From Bacteroidia bacterium (GTDB lineage Bacteria; Bacteroidota; Bacteroidia; J057), in NCBI GenBank assembly GCA_030430575.1, contig JAUIKF010000066.1:1-40055 (forward strand): 40,055 bases of DNA. Reading direction: 5' to 3'. Positions within the stretch are counted from its first letter, which is position 1. Each line of letters starts with the position of its first letter. This document shows, piece after piece, positions 24,241 through 32,878 of the stretch. The position numbers were made by a program, and so were the translations under genes. Below the pieces are notes generated by a model. It was not told the origin of the DNA, ran no database searches, and saw only the letters and a list, made by a program, of their open reading frames with translations.

Positions 24241-24954
24241 ATGAAAAACCTGTACTTTCTGCTTTTGCTTATTCCCTTGGCATCTTGCGAAATGCAACCT
24301 ACTACCCCAGATCCCGCTGAAGCACGCCAACAGGCGTTTACTCAGTTTTCATCCTATTTTGATGCACTCCCTATCGACAGTTCTGATAAGCTAGCCTGTT
24401 CTTCCCTCACCCCAACTGGAAAACAGTTGTCTGACAGTTTAATGCAAGTCGTTTTTACTGAAAACTTGCTGAAAAAGGCCAACTTTATCAGAGAGGTGGA
24501 AGGAAGTGACAGCACAACACAAATGGTATTTGATAGCGATAAAAAATATAGTGCTATCGGTTGGTTTGGGTTTGCAGCAGACCTAGATGCCTATCTGGTC
24601 AATGCTTATACTGATGATAATCAGCATAGCAATCACCTGTTCTTGTATGACAGAACTGCCAAAGATTTTACGCATGTGCAATCGTTGAACTACAAATTTG
24701 CTGGCGGGCATTTCGAAAGTGATCGCGAAGCCTGGCTTTATGACCTCAACGCTGACCAAGTCCGTGACATCGTCTTTCTGCTCAATATGAGTTATCAGTC
24801 AGAAGAAGATAGCCTGAACAATTTTGCCATCACCGATAGCATCCGCGCAGAGGCATGGGATGGAAGTAATTTCACCCAATACTGGATTGAAGATGAAGAG
24901 ATGATGAAAGCGGACTTTGGTGTAGGTGAAGAAGAGGCGTCCGATGCTTTATAA
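24241..24954 (+). CDS. Uncharacterised lipoprotein
   Basis: The signal MKNLYFLLLLIPLASC has a good lipobox (LASC, Cys16), so the 237-residue product should be anchored in the inner or outer membrane. The mature part is acidic, with a loop rich in Asp/Ser and a repeated-strand pattern (YSAIGWFGFAADLDAYLVNAY). It resembles FG-GAP-like or VCBS-like secreted proteins in the segment LYDLNADQVRDIVFLLN, where D-x-N-x-D resembles a calcium loop. No family is certain. The stop is immediately followed by the ATG of the glycosyltransferase gene, so the two are translationally coupled. Confidence 0.75.
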   Translation: MKNLYFLLLLIPLASCEMQPTTPDPAEARQQAFTQFSSYFDALPIDSSDKLACSSLTPTGKQLSDSLMQVVFTENLLKKANFIREVEGSDSTTQMVFDSDKKYSAIGWFGFAADLDAYLVNAYTDDNQHSNHLFLYDRTAKDFTHVQSLNYKFAGGHFESDREAWLYDLNADQVRDIVFLLNMSYQSEEDSLNNFAITDSIRAEAWDGSNFTQYWIEDEEMMKADFGVGEEEASDAL

Positions 24955-26190
24955 ATGACGATCTACTCTCATCGCACGTATCTCCAAAAACAGCGATTTG
25001 CCCCAAGGCAGATCCTTGCCCCTCCCAATCCCGACTTACGTCTTGTTGTGGTCATTCCCTCCCATGTGGAGCCTGACCTCTGCCAGCCGCTACGCGCGCT
25101 GGAAGCTTGTCATCTCCCCAAAGGAGCTGTAGAAGTCATTGTCGTCGTCAATGCATCCCGATCGGCTGATGCTGCTACGCATCAGAAGAATAAAGAGTCG
25201 CTGGAAGCTGTAAACCGTTGGCTACGGGAAGCCCCCCGACACCATAAGTACTTCGTATTGGATTTCCCTGACTTACCTCCCAAACACGCAGGCGTAGGCC
25301 TAGCGAGAAAGGTAGGCATGGATGAGGCGGTGGACCGCCTGGAACAGGTAGATGCCGCGGATGGGGTCATCATATGCCTGGATGCAGATTCTTCTGTTGC
25401 CCCCAATTATTTGACAGAAATTGAGGCACTTTTTCAGCACCAGCCCAGACTAGAAGCTTGCAGTATCCACTTTGAGCATCCCTTATCAGGAGATGCATTT
25501 CCGCCAGAAGTATATACAGGCATTATCCATTACGAATTATTTTTGCGCTATTATATTCAGGCATTGCGCTTTGCGGGGTATCCTTATGCCTATCATACCA
25601 TAGGTTCATCTATGGCTGTCAGGAGCAGTGCGTACCAGGCGCAAGGTGGCATGAACCGCCGTAAGGCAGGGGAAGACTTTTATTTCCTCCATAAATTCAT
25701 CCCACATGGAGGGTTCGCAGAATTGGGCAGTACCACGGTTTATCCCTCTCCCAGAGCATCTGAGAAAGTCCCATTTGGGACGGGAAGAGCTATCAGTGCT
25801 TGGCTGAAGCGAGGGGATGGCAAGCTCCCAGCCTATGCTTTGCAGTCCTTTGAAGAACTGAAAGCGTGGCATCAGCAGATTCCTGATCTATACGAACAAC
25901 CGCTAAAACCGCTTCCACCTGCCATTTCTGCTTTCTTGGAAGCTGAAGGCGTCGAAGCTGCTATTGTCGATACCCGATTTCATGTGCGTTCTCACAAAGG
26001 GTTTATCAAACGCATGTACCAATGGTGGCATCCGCTCCGTGTACTCAAATACGTGCATTATGCACGAGAGCATTTTTACCCAGACAGTGAAGTTACCGCT
26101 GTTGCTGCTCAATTATTCAAAAGGGAAAAAGGAGAAAATATCCCCAAGGCTAGGGATTTATTGCTTCAATACCGAATTTGGCAGCGGTAA
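24955..26190 (+). CDS. Family 2-type glycosyltransferase
   Basis: The 411-residue product has the GT-A beginning (LRLVVVIPSHVEPD, residues 28-41), a strand with VIVVVNAS, and a DxD metal site at D143-D145 (CLDADSS). A later GEDFYFLHKF acceptor-side motif resembles the ED-x-x-x of GT2 enzymes. No membrane segment is seen, so it is soluble or peripheral. The donor and acceptor are unknown. It begins directly after the lipoprotein stop. The TAA stop at 26188-26190 is also the first triplet of a family C element, so the 3' end may have been set by the repeat. Confidence 0.82.
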   Translation: MTIYSHRTYLQKQRFAPRQILAPPNPDLRLVVVIPSHVEPDLCQPLRALEACHLPKGAVEVIVVVNASRSADAATHQKNKESLEAVNRWLREAPRHHKYFVLDFPDLPPKHAGVGLARKVGMDEAVDRLEQVDAADGVIICLDADSSVAPNYLTEIEALFQHQPRLEACSIHFEHPLSGDAFPPEVYTGIIHYELFLRYYIQALRFAGYPYAYHTIGSSMAVRSSAYQAQGGMNRRKAGEDFYFLHKFIPHGGFAELGSTTVYPSPRASEKVPFGTGRAISAWLKRGDGKLPAYALQSFEELKAWHQQIPDLYEQPLKPLPPAISAFLEAEGVEAAIVDTRFHVRSHKGFIKRMYQWWHPLRVLKYVHYAREHFYPDSEVTAVAAQLFKREKGENIPKARDLLLQYRIWQR

Positions 26191-26400
26191 AAGACCGCTC
26201 GCTTTGGTCGCTCCGAGACCGGTCGGGCTTCGACAAGCTCAGCCCTCCCTGCGAGATCGCTCAGCTCGAAGACTCGCCTCGCTACGAGACAAGAAGAGAA
26301 TGATGCCTTTAGTCTCGCAGCGAGTCTTCGAGCGATCTCGCAGTGAGCGCCAGCGAACGATCTCGCCTCTCGCAGCGAGCCCGCAGGGCGAGCGGTCTCC
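26188..26400. repeat. Family C palindromic repeat element, copy 1
   Basis: It starts TAAAAGACCGCTCG and ends GAGCGGTCTCC. The centre is an imperfect inverted repeat: CTCGAAGACTCGCCTCGCTA then CGAGAC on one side, and GTCTCGCAGCGAGTCTTCGA on the other, around a short A/T-rich turn (AAGAAGAGAATGATGCCTTTA type). Related copies lie at 31867-32100 and 37895-38133. It fills the whole gap between the glycosyltransferase stop and the next gene and encodes no plausible protein in any frame. Confidence 0.8.
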
Positions 26401-26412
26401 AACTTCAAAACT

Positions 26413-26781
26413 ATGCTAAACAATATATCGCGAATCAATACCCTTTACGCCTTTGCCTTGATAGCCTTTGGGCTATTGGGGACAGCCTGGCAATACATGT
26501 CTCATGGGGATATAGATGGAATCCGGACCTTGATCCCAGCCATATTTGGACTCATCTTTTACCCCTTATCAGATCAAATGAAGGACGGTGCCAAGTTCCT
26601 CCGGCATATGACAATAGGGTTGACGGCCTTGATAGCCGCAGCGATGCTGATGTTGTATTTGCGGATTGATGCCGCCGATGCGATGGCTTCCCAAAAACGA
26701 ATCACTTATGGCAGTGTTATGATCCTTTCGTTTATCGTGCTGGGGCTGTATGGAAGAATTCTGATTCGGGGGCAAGAATAG
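26413..26781 (+). CDS. Small four-segment membrane protein
   Basis: The 122-residue product has four hydrophobic segments (about 9-27, 38-54, 66-84, 97-115), separated by short charged loops, and no recognised motif. It begins 13 bases after the end of a family C repeat and has no clear promoter, so its expression may depend on read-through from the glycosyltransferase gene. Codon use is host-like. Confidence 0.65.
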   Translation: MLNNISRINTLYAFALIAFGLLGTAWQYMSHGDIDGIRTLIPAIFGLIFYPLSDQMKDGAKFLRHMTIGLTALIAAAMLMLYLRIDAADAMASQKRITYGSVMILSFIVLGLYGRILIRGQE

Positions 26782-26875
26782 GTGGAAATACAAATTGGCA
26801 CTTATTCTTTGATTCCCCATCCTTCCATTTACAATAGGCCCAACCTAAAACCCAGAACCTAAAACTCAAAACTTC

Positions 26876-29800
26876 CTACGGAACTTGAGAACTCCGCCCA
26901 GAATTGGGCGTCCAATAGTCGAGGAAATCGTCGTTTTGCACATTGCCATCCAGGTCCCAATCAGACTCCAAATAGCCGGTAGCTCCTACTTGAACGAACC
27001 AGAAACCTGTGAGGTCCAGGACCTGGATTTCTCCATCAAAATTGGCGTCGCCCGCGTATAGGAAGGCCATGCCGTTTACAATCTTTCTGGGTAGGAAACC
27101 AAATGTCCCTGTATTAGGATCACGGAAGTCCACAGGCACACCAGGGGTGGCCGCCAAGGCGATCGGTGAGTCAGTCATGATGCCCAGATGATTGCGGTGC
27201 CTCAGGGTGATATAATAGTTGTCTGGCGAAATGAACGGGAAAGCGGGCGCTGAACTTCCATCTACGTCGACGATATCCCCGTCGCGTTGGATCAGAAAGG
27301 CCTTAGACGCCATTATTTGAGAAGAATCATTGGCATTGCGCAGTTCCACTGCTACCCAGTCCACAATGGCATTGGGACCTGTGACTTGTAGCACGGTAGT
27401 GTCTATGGTCTCTCCTCCTCCAGTCACAAATTTATATCCGATGGCCGAGAATGGCTCAGTAAGAGGGATGAGTCCTTTTTTCCGCAAATCATCCCGCATC
27501 AACCCCACCGAGTCCACAAATGGGCCTTCTAGCCACGCCCCTAGCCTCGCACGGATGGCAGGCACAGGTCTTACGGATACATGGGTCGTATCTGAGGCTT
27601 GACAACCGCCAGCATTAGTGACGGTCACCATATAGTTTCCGCTGTCTGCTGCCGTAACGCCAAATAGGATAAGACTAGGATCCGTTGAGGTAAAATTATT
27701 GGGACCTGTCCATAAATAGGAAGTGCCGCCAGTAGCTGAAAGAATAAGGTCGTCCCCTTCAAATATAGGCGCATTGGTCAATATCGAGGCTGTAGGAATC
27801 GGAAATGAATTGAGGGTCACAGTGGTTGAAACTACTTGGGTACAAGGTCCTTGGGGAAGAATCGAATAGGTATATACTCCAGGAGTCATCGTCGCAGGAT
27901 CAAAAGTCCCCAAATAGCCATTGGCGAGGCCACTAGGTCCAGACCAGTCACCGCCAGCATCGGGTGTGCCTCCTAGCCTGTCAAACAGGTTGAAAACCGC
28001 ATCTCCATCGCAATAATTCAGGGTACTGCTTTTCCCAGCATCTCCTAAGGGTACGACCACCAAAGAGACAGAATCTTGTACCGAACAATTAGCACTAGAA
28101 GTAGCAGTCAAATAATAGGTACCTGCGGCTGATGGACTCACTTGAGTCAGGAGTTCCGAAGCATTGGAACCAGAAAATTGATTCGGCCCAGTCCATGCAA
28201 AGGCACTGGCGCCTGTAGCGCTAGCGGATAGAAGCAAATCTTGCCCTTCACATAATGGGCCATTGGCTAGGACTTGTAGATTCGTGGGGTTAGGAAAAAT
28301 GGTTACTGTCACCTTTTCAGCCGGGCTTTCACAGTTGCCATTGTCAGCTGTGACCCATATTTCGACGGGACTGTTTGCTGCAAATGCAGGAATCCCATAT
28401 CCTGTACTATTGGCAGACAATAGTTGGGCGGAGCCACTAGCAGGGTCTGCATCATAGAAATTAAAAGTCTGTCCAGGGACAGGCACAGGAGTGATTCTAA
28501 GCTTCCCTCCTTCACATAATGCGGTATCTGATACAATAGGCGCTGCTGGCAAAGGCAGGATGATCAAATCGATCGCAGTCCTAAGTGGGCAAGTCCCATT
28601 TCCCGTTGTTTTAGCATATACTACACCTCCATTGCTTAGAAAATTTGTAGAATTAGCGATAGGGGCTTGTAAAAAGGGGTCTAGAAAATAAGTAACATTG
28701 GGCCCACCACGAATCATGCTATCGAGTTCCGTCAGGTCAACAGTTGCGGAGCCACTTCCCAACGACTGCTCACAAACAGGAAAAGGCATTTGTGGGGTAA
28801 ATGCTAATGGTAAGACTTCGACAATTACATCTTTTTCATCTCCCGAACAGCCATTCTGGTCTGTAGGTGTCACTTTGTAGGTCACGTCAATCGCAGTCGT
28901 CGTCAGGTTGAGAAAAACATCCTGGATGGAAGAACCTGGACCCGCAGATGGCCCACCTAGCTGACTCACAAGACCTACAGGCACGGTAGGCGAAGCCCAA
29001 TTGAAGGTTGGGTTAGGCAATCCATTGGAAATATTCAGCACCAAGTTTGAGGCATTTCCACTACACACGACTTCAGTCAACCCTGTTGTCAATACGGGTT
29101 CGGGCAAAATATCCAACGTCACTTGGCCACCCGTTCCAGGGCACCCTTTAGCACTGACTGGGTCTACCCAGTAAGTAGCGGGAAGGGATGTATTGGTTTG
29201 ATTGGTAAAATGATCCGTGAGGAGGGTTCCACTACCTGCTATGGCGATCCCGCCTAAGCCAGGAGCCAACACAGGAGCTGACCAGTTGAATTGGACACCG
29301 CTAAGGCCATTGGCCGTAGCAAGGGTGAGGTTTGCCGGGGCATCACTACATACTGACTGCCCGAGCCCAGGAGCCATCACAGGCGCTGGGTTTACAATGA
29401 CTTGGATCGTATCGGTATTGTAACAACTACCTGCGGTAACGGTGATATAGACCTCCGACGTGATAGGACTAGCCCCTACATTAATAGGCGTTGTAAACGA
29501 AGGGAGATGGCCTTTACCAGCCACAGGAAGCCCTACATTGGGGTTCGTATTTTGCCAGGAGATCGTTCCTGGGTAAGGTGTTGTTCGAATAATGGCTGGT
29601 GAAAGGGTACCTCCTGAACAGGTTTCTAAATTTTGGAGGTTGTTGAATACGGGAATATCCCGGATGATCACCATCACCTGTGTAGTGTCAGAACACGAGT
29701 TAAAAGAGGTCAAGTTATGTCCCACCACCCAATATGGCGTATTCACAACTGGTGAAATATCCCCACGAGGTTGGTTCGGATCTATCACCCCATTGGAAGC

Positions 29801-30385
29801 AGAAGCTATCGCAAAGGGGGTAGCGTTTGGCAGGGAAGGATCTACATCAAAAAACTCATATCGTTCGGTTAATTTGTGAATATCAACCAAGATGTCCGCC
29901 AAAGCCATGGAACTGCCTCTACAGAGGCCACAGGAAAAACCAAGGCTCAACAGAGGGCGCTTCTCGACAATGATTTGAACGCGCTGTACAGGGCTTTCAT
30001 TTCCCCCAATAGACTGAGATACCCAGAAGGTGTGCGTATTGTCTACCCCCACATTTGGCACAGGGGTACTTCCCACTGGTGCCCCTTGTATACCTTTGAA
30101 ATCATAGTACCAGTGGATCGTGGCTCCAGAGATATAATTGGTATTGGCCTGAATATATGCATCAGGAGAAACAGGGGCAGGATCCCCCTGACAGTAAAAA
30201 AGCTGAATATCAGTACAGCCAATACATTGGAAAGGGGCCAATTTGGGAGGGGGCGTTGCCTGCACAGTCGTCGCGCCCATCAAACCTGATAGTAAAACAA
30301 ATAGCAAGACTACTGGCTGAATAACTCTCACAAGTGAGTCGAAAAAATGCGAGAAGTTTTTCAGATAGGGGAAAGATTGTATCAT
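26876..30385 (-). CDS. Large secreted adhesin-like protein with Ig/PKD-like modules and C-terminal dockerin-like calcium loops
   Basis: The ATG at 30385 gives 1169 residues (a TTG 18 bases upstream is in frame). A signal peptide ends near TTVQA, followed by a Pro-rich junction. The bulk consists of repeated Ig/PKD-like modules rich in Cys-Ser-Gly (for example LCEGQDLLLSASATGASAF and the similar FEGDDLILSATGGTSY), typical of Saprospirales gliding or adhesion proteins. The end lacks a T9SS sorting tail. It has two EF-hand/dockerin loops, D-A-N-F-D-G-E-I-Q-V-L-D and D-W-D-L-D-G-N-V-Q-N-D-D, and finishes with N-S-G-R-S-S-Q-V-P. How the protein leaves the cell or attaches is therefore unclear. It is a single gene. 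Confidence 0.82.
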   Translation of the reverse strand: MIQSFPYLKNFSHFFDSLVRVIQPVVLLFVLLSGLMGATTVQATPPPKLAPFQCIGCTDIQLFYCQGDPAPVSPDAYIQANTNYISGATIHWYYDFKGIQGAPVGSTPVPNVGVDNTHTFWVSQSIGGNESPVQRVQIIVEKRPLLSLGFSCGLCRGSSMALADILVDIHKLTERYEFFDVDPSLPNATPFAIASASNGVIDPNQPRGDISPVVNTPYWVVGHNLTSFNSCSDTTQVMVIIRDIPVFNNLQNLETCSGGTLSPAIIRTTPYPGTISWQNTNPNVGLPVAGKGHLPSFTTPINVGASPITSEVYITVTAGSCYNTDTIQVIVNPAPVMAPGLGQSVCSDAPANLTLATANGLSGVQFNWSAPVLAPGLGGIAIAGSGTLLTDHFTNQTNTSLPATYWVDPVSAKGCPGTGGQVTLDILPEPVLTTGLTEVVCSGNASNLVLNISNGLPNPTFNWASPTVPVGLVSQLGGPSAGPGSSIQDVFLNLTTTAIDVTYKVTPTDQNGCSGDEKDVIVEVLPLAFTPQMPFPVCEQSLGSGSATVDLTELDSMIRGGPNVTYFLDPFLQAPIANSTNFLSNGGVVYAKTTGNGTCPLRTAIDLIILPLPAAPIVSDTALCEGGKLRITPVPVPGQTFNFYDADPASGSAQLLSANSTGYGIPAFAANSPVEIWVTADNGNCESPAEKVTVTIFPNPTNLQVLANGPLCEGQDLLLSASATGASAFAWTGPNQFSGSNASELLTQVSPSAAGTYYLTATSSANCSVQDSVSLVVVPLGDAGKSSTLNYCDGDAVFNLFDRLGGTPDAGGDWSGPSGLANGYLGTFDPATMTPGVYTYSILPQGPCTQVVSTTVTLNSFPIPTASILTNAPIFEGDDLILSATGGTSYLWTGPNNFTSTDPSLILFGVTAADSGNYMVTVTNAGGCQASDTTHVSVRPVPAIRARLGAWLEGPFVDSVGLMRDDLRKKGLIPLTEPFSAIGYKFVTGGGETIDTTVLQVTGPNAIVDWVAVELRNANDSSQIMASKAFLIQRDGDIVDVDGSSAPAFPFISPDNYYITLRHRNHLGIMTDSPIALAATPGVPVDFRDPNTGTFGFLPRKIVNGMAFLYAGDANFDGEIQVLDLTGFWFVQVGATGYLESDWDLDGNVQNDDFLDYWTPNSGRSSQVP

Positions 30386-30415
30386 ATTAGAAAGGAAGCT
30401 CAATTATTGCTGTTT

Positions 30416-30474
30416 TTACTAAAAACATCCTCGCCGCTGCACATTCATTATCTGGCTTGATCTTTTTTTAGTAA
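30416..30474. other. 10-bp perfect inverted repeat in the leader of the adhesin gene
   Basis: TTACTAAAAA (30416-30425) and TTTTTAGTAA (30465-30474) flank 39 bases that include GCCGCTGC. The repeat lies 31-89 bases upstream of the ATG on the minus strand. It could be an operator or leader hairpin. Nothing else was seen in the 30386-30566 gap except A/T-rich sequence. Confidence 0.35.
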
Positions 30475-30566
30475 TAATATCCGAAATTTAGCAATAAGTA
30501 TGCCTTTCTAGTGGAGAAAATGACCTTTTTGTACGATTATATAACAGACTAATCAATTGGCGCCCA

Positions 30567-31625
30567 TCACCTATTTTCTGCCGTACTTTCTTTCTTATTC
30601 AAGTTTAAAATAAGGCTAAATTGATGCGTGTTAAATTCGCTTGAGGCACCAAAGCTGGAGTAGCCATAATCAAAGGCAAATTTGCTGACTCGCAGTCCAA
30701 AGCCCAGCGAAAAGCCCGACATGCCTGCCCGGCGGTCAGATCGCAATTCTTGACGGCGAATATGGTTATATCCGCCGCGAAGGCGCAACCCTTTTCCTAG
30801 CAGGAATTCCCCTCCAAAGATGAAATGACGCGCTATTTTGTCGAGGAGTGGGTCTTTTTTCTTGATGGGATTTCCGCTCAAATCAAATTCTTGTTCGGCG
30901 TTTGGGTCTTCAAATATGAGATTGGGGTGTTCCAGATTTGAAGTGGTAATTGAAAAGCGCAAGGGCATGTATTTGAGTTTATTGGTGATGCCCATTTGCA
31001 GCTCAAATGGAAGGCCTTCCCGTTCCCCGCCAACCGGAGGAGTCGTCAGAGACAAGCCTACATTTTTCACCGTAATTCCCGCCATAAATAACTTGCTCTT
31101 ACTTTCATAAGCTCCTCCAAAGTCACCTGCGATCCCTACAAACTGAGAACTGTACCCCGAGGCCAGGGTCGAGTAAATAAATTTAAGGCTAGCACCGTAG
31201 CGAAACTGTTGGAATCGTCGCGATAAGCCCACCACAAGTGCCAAATTACTAGCCCCAAATTCACCGGTAAGGTTGCCTCGCTCGTCGGCCCCTTGCATAG
31301 TGCCATAGGTCACGTAGTGTAGTCCTGCATGGAAGCTCCCGATTTTATCATAGGTCTTACTAAATGCCGTATAGCCGTACCCCACATCGGAAATGTAATT
31401 TGCATAGGAAAGCGCCAGGCGGTTGTTCATCGAGTCATTGACGAGGGCTGGGTTTTGGTAACCAAAATTGACGTCATCGTCCATCGTCGAGACATTGATA
31501 CCGCCCATAGAGGCGATACGGGCTGACGGCGTCAGGCGCAAAAAGTCAAATAAGGCCCTGCCACCGATTTGTGCTTGTAGCACAAGTGGCAGACACATGA
31601 GAAGAGAAAGAATGTATTTTAGCAT
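30567..31625 (-). CDS. porQ: Type IX secretion system protein PorQ
   Basis: The 352-residue product has a signal peptide (MLKY, hydrophobic core, LQAQ). It begins the mature part with IGGRALFDFLRLTPSARIASMGG, here seen as GRALFDFL plus SARIASMGG, the family's opening motif. It continues as a beta-barrel with NPALVND, alternating strands such as FHAGLHYVTYG, and a C-terminal outer-membrane strand pattern (FSLILNLN). In T9SS organisms PorQ is an outer-membrane barrel that helps deliver cargo, probably with PorZ. The presence of T9SS cargo in this window agrees with it. It is a single gene; the ~490 bases upstream are repeats. Confidence 0.9.
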   Translation of the reverse strand: MLKYILSLLMCLPLVLQAQIGGRALFDFLRLTPSARIASMGGINVSTMDDDVNFGYQNPALVNDSMNNRLALSYANYISDVGYGYTAFSKTYDKIGSFHAGLHYVTYGTMQGADERGNLTGEFGASNLALVVGLSRRFQQFRYGASLKFIYSTLASGYSSQFVGIAGDFGGAYESKSKLFMAGITVKNVGLSLTTPPVGGEREGLPFELQMGITNKLKYMPLRFSITTSNLEHPNLIFEDPNAEQEFDLSGNPIKKKDPLLDKIARHFIFGGEFLLGKGLRLRGGYNHIRRQELRSDRRAGMSGFSLGFGLRVSKFAFDYGYSSFGASSEFNTHQFSLILNLNKKESTAENR

Positions 31626-31710
31626 AAAAAATAAAAGCGTTCATGAATGAAAGGGCTAAAATAAAGGATTTTTCGATGGAAAGTATAGGTAAAAATTAAT
31701 GGGGAGAATC

Positions 31711-31802
31711 AATGATAGAATGAGAGATTGATAGAATGATAGAATGAGGGAATGGGAAGAGAATGATAAGATGAATAAATGATAAAATGAGTAGATGAGT
31801 AA
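31711..31802. repeat. GATAGAATGA-type microsatellite
   Basis: A run of degenerate AATGATAGAATGAG units lies upstream of porQ between its start and a family C element. It belongs to the 494-base stretch (31626-32119) that has no gene. The rest of that stretch holds the family C copy at 31867-32100 and, at 31803-31866, nothing that I recognise. Confidence 0.7.
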
Positions 31803-31866
31803 ACTGTGAATTGAAATTCCATCTTTTCCTCCTCGTTGTGTATCTTTCGAGAACTTTTGCATTAAG

Positions 31867-32100
31867 AGAGAGACCGCTCTCCCTTCGGGCTCGCTACGAG
31901 AGGCGAGATCGTTCGGCCTAAAGGCCTCACTGCGAGACCGCTCGGCTCGAAGACTCACCTCGCTCCGAGACAAGAGACAAAATGATCTGCCTTTAGTCTC
32001 GTAGCAAGTCTTCGAGCGGTCTCGGTTCTCGCAGTGAGGAGCTCCGCGACGAACGATCTCGCAGCGAGGGCTGAGTCTTCGAAGCCCGAGCGGTCTTTTA
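31867..32100. repeat. Family C palindromic repeat element, copy 2
   Basis: It starts GAGACCGCTC and ends GAAGCCCGAGCGGTCTTTTA. The end is the complement of the start of copies 1 and 3, so this copy lies in the opposite orientation at that end. Internal modules are CTCGAAGACTCACCTCGCT and the matching GTCTCGTAGCAAGTCTTCGA, with the turn containing AAATGATCTGCCTTTA. It lies between porQ and the next gene and supplies no stop codon here. Confidence 0.8.
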
Positions 32101-32119
32101 ACCCAATACTTCTTCCTTC

Positions 32120-32728
32120 ATGCCTGAAAACCTCATCCTCAGCCCCGCCGAACTGTCAGTGTTCACTGACCCCAACTTCATGCCCCTCAAGCACAGCGCC
32201 TTGGGCAAGATTGAAAAGCTTCTTACTACGCTTCGCAGTGAAATCGCTCGGGAGATACATCCCATTGCCAAGCGCTTTCCCAAAGGCTTTGACATCCAAA
32301 GTGGAAAACTTTCCCGTGGAGAAAACTACAAGATGTATCCCTACAGGGTGCTTGACTTTCCGAGGGCGCTAAGTGGAAAGAATATTTTTACTTTTCGTTC
32401 CCTAGTGATCTGGGCACACCATTGTACCTTCCACCTGATCCTAGCAGGCGAGTATAAGGCTTTTTTTCAAGACCATATCATCGCTCACGCCAAGGAACTC
32501 CCAGAGGCATTTTCTCTCTCCTGCCAGAAATCTCCCTGGGACTGGTCCTTCAAGCCTGAAGAGTTCATCCAAGCACGCGCCATGCAAGAAGCGCCCATCG
32601 CTCAGGCAGTGCGCGAAAGCGAATTCATCAAAATCACCTTCATGATGCCTCTCATCCAGTATCTGGACTTACCCATCACGGGTCGCGATGTCTGGAAACT
32701 GTGGCAGATGATTCTATTCGGAGAATAG
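32120..32728 (+). CDS. Uncharacterised Bacteroidota-type protein
   Basis: The 202-residue protein has no signal peptide or membrane segment. Recognisable blocks are KLSRGENYKMYPYRVLDFPR (about 61-80) followed by NIFTFRSLVIWAHHCTFHL, a pattern I recall in hypothetical proteins limited to Bacteroidota. The HH pair and surrounding aromatics may bind a ligand. The function is unknown. It starts 19 bases after a family C element. Divergent from porQ, with no evidence of a shared role. Confidence 0.7.
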   Translation: MPENLILSPAELSVFTDPNFMPLKHSALGKIEKLLTTLRSEIAREIHPIAKRFPKGFDIQSGKLSRGENYKMYPYRVLDFPRALSGKNIFTFRSLVIWAHHCTFHLILAGEYKAFFQDHIIAHAKELPEAFSLSCQKSPWDWSFKPEEFIQARAMQEAPIAQAVRESEFIKITFMMPLIQYLDLPITGRDVWKLWQMILFGE

Positions 32729-32736
32729 GGGAAAAA

Positions 32737-32816
32737 TAAGTTCTAGGTTCTAGGTTTTATGTTTTAAGTTCTGAGTAAAAACGACTTAGAACCTAGAACA
32801 TAAAACCTAGAACCTT
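32737..32816. repeat. AGAACCTAAAAC-type inverted repeat
   Basis: Left arm 32737-32772 (TTCTAGGTTCTAGG, TTTTATG) and right arm 32784-32816 (the complement, CATAAAACCTAGAACC) pair with a few mismatches around the ACGAC turn. It follows directly after the preceding stop and precedes a promoter, so it may serve as a transcript end. Similar AACCTAAAAC runs occur at 26837-26876 before the adhesin gene's 3' end. Confidence 0.6.
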
Positions 32817-32823
32817 CTTCTTC

Positions 32824-32850
32824 TTGAGTTTGAACTTTTCCTTACCTTTG
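32824..32850 (+). promoter_or_regulatory. Bacteroidota-type promoter for the D-aminoacylase-like gene
   Basis: TTG at 32824-32826 and a perfect TAnnTTTG (TACCTTTG, 32843-32850) are 16 bases apart. Transcription would start near 32857, giving a leader of about 22 bases before the ATG at 32879. Confidence 0.55.
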
Positions 32851-32878
32851 TGGACATTTTCCCAAAAACCACGCTTAC

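Noticed and set aside
29876-30289. 137-residue plus-strand frame opposite the start of the adhesin gene
   Set aside because: It overlaps the signal-peptide and first-module region of a convincing secreted protein and has no recognisable features.
31656-31973. 105-residue minus-strand frame rich in Ser, Arg and Glu
   Set aside because: It is a translation of the family C repeat and the GATAGAATGA microsatellite; a similar Arg/Ser-rich frame at 37701-38072 comes from copy 3.
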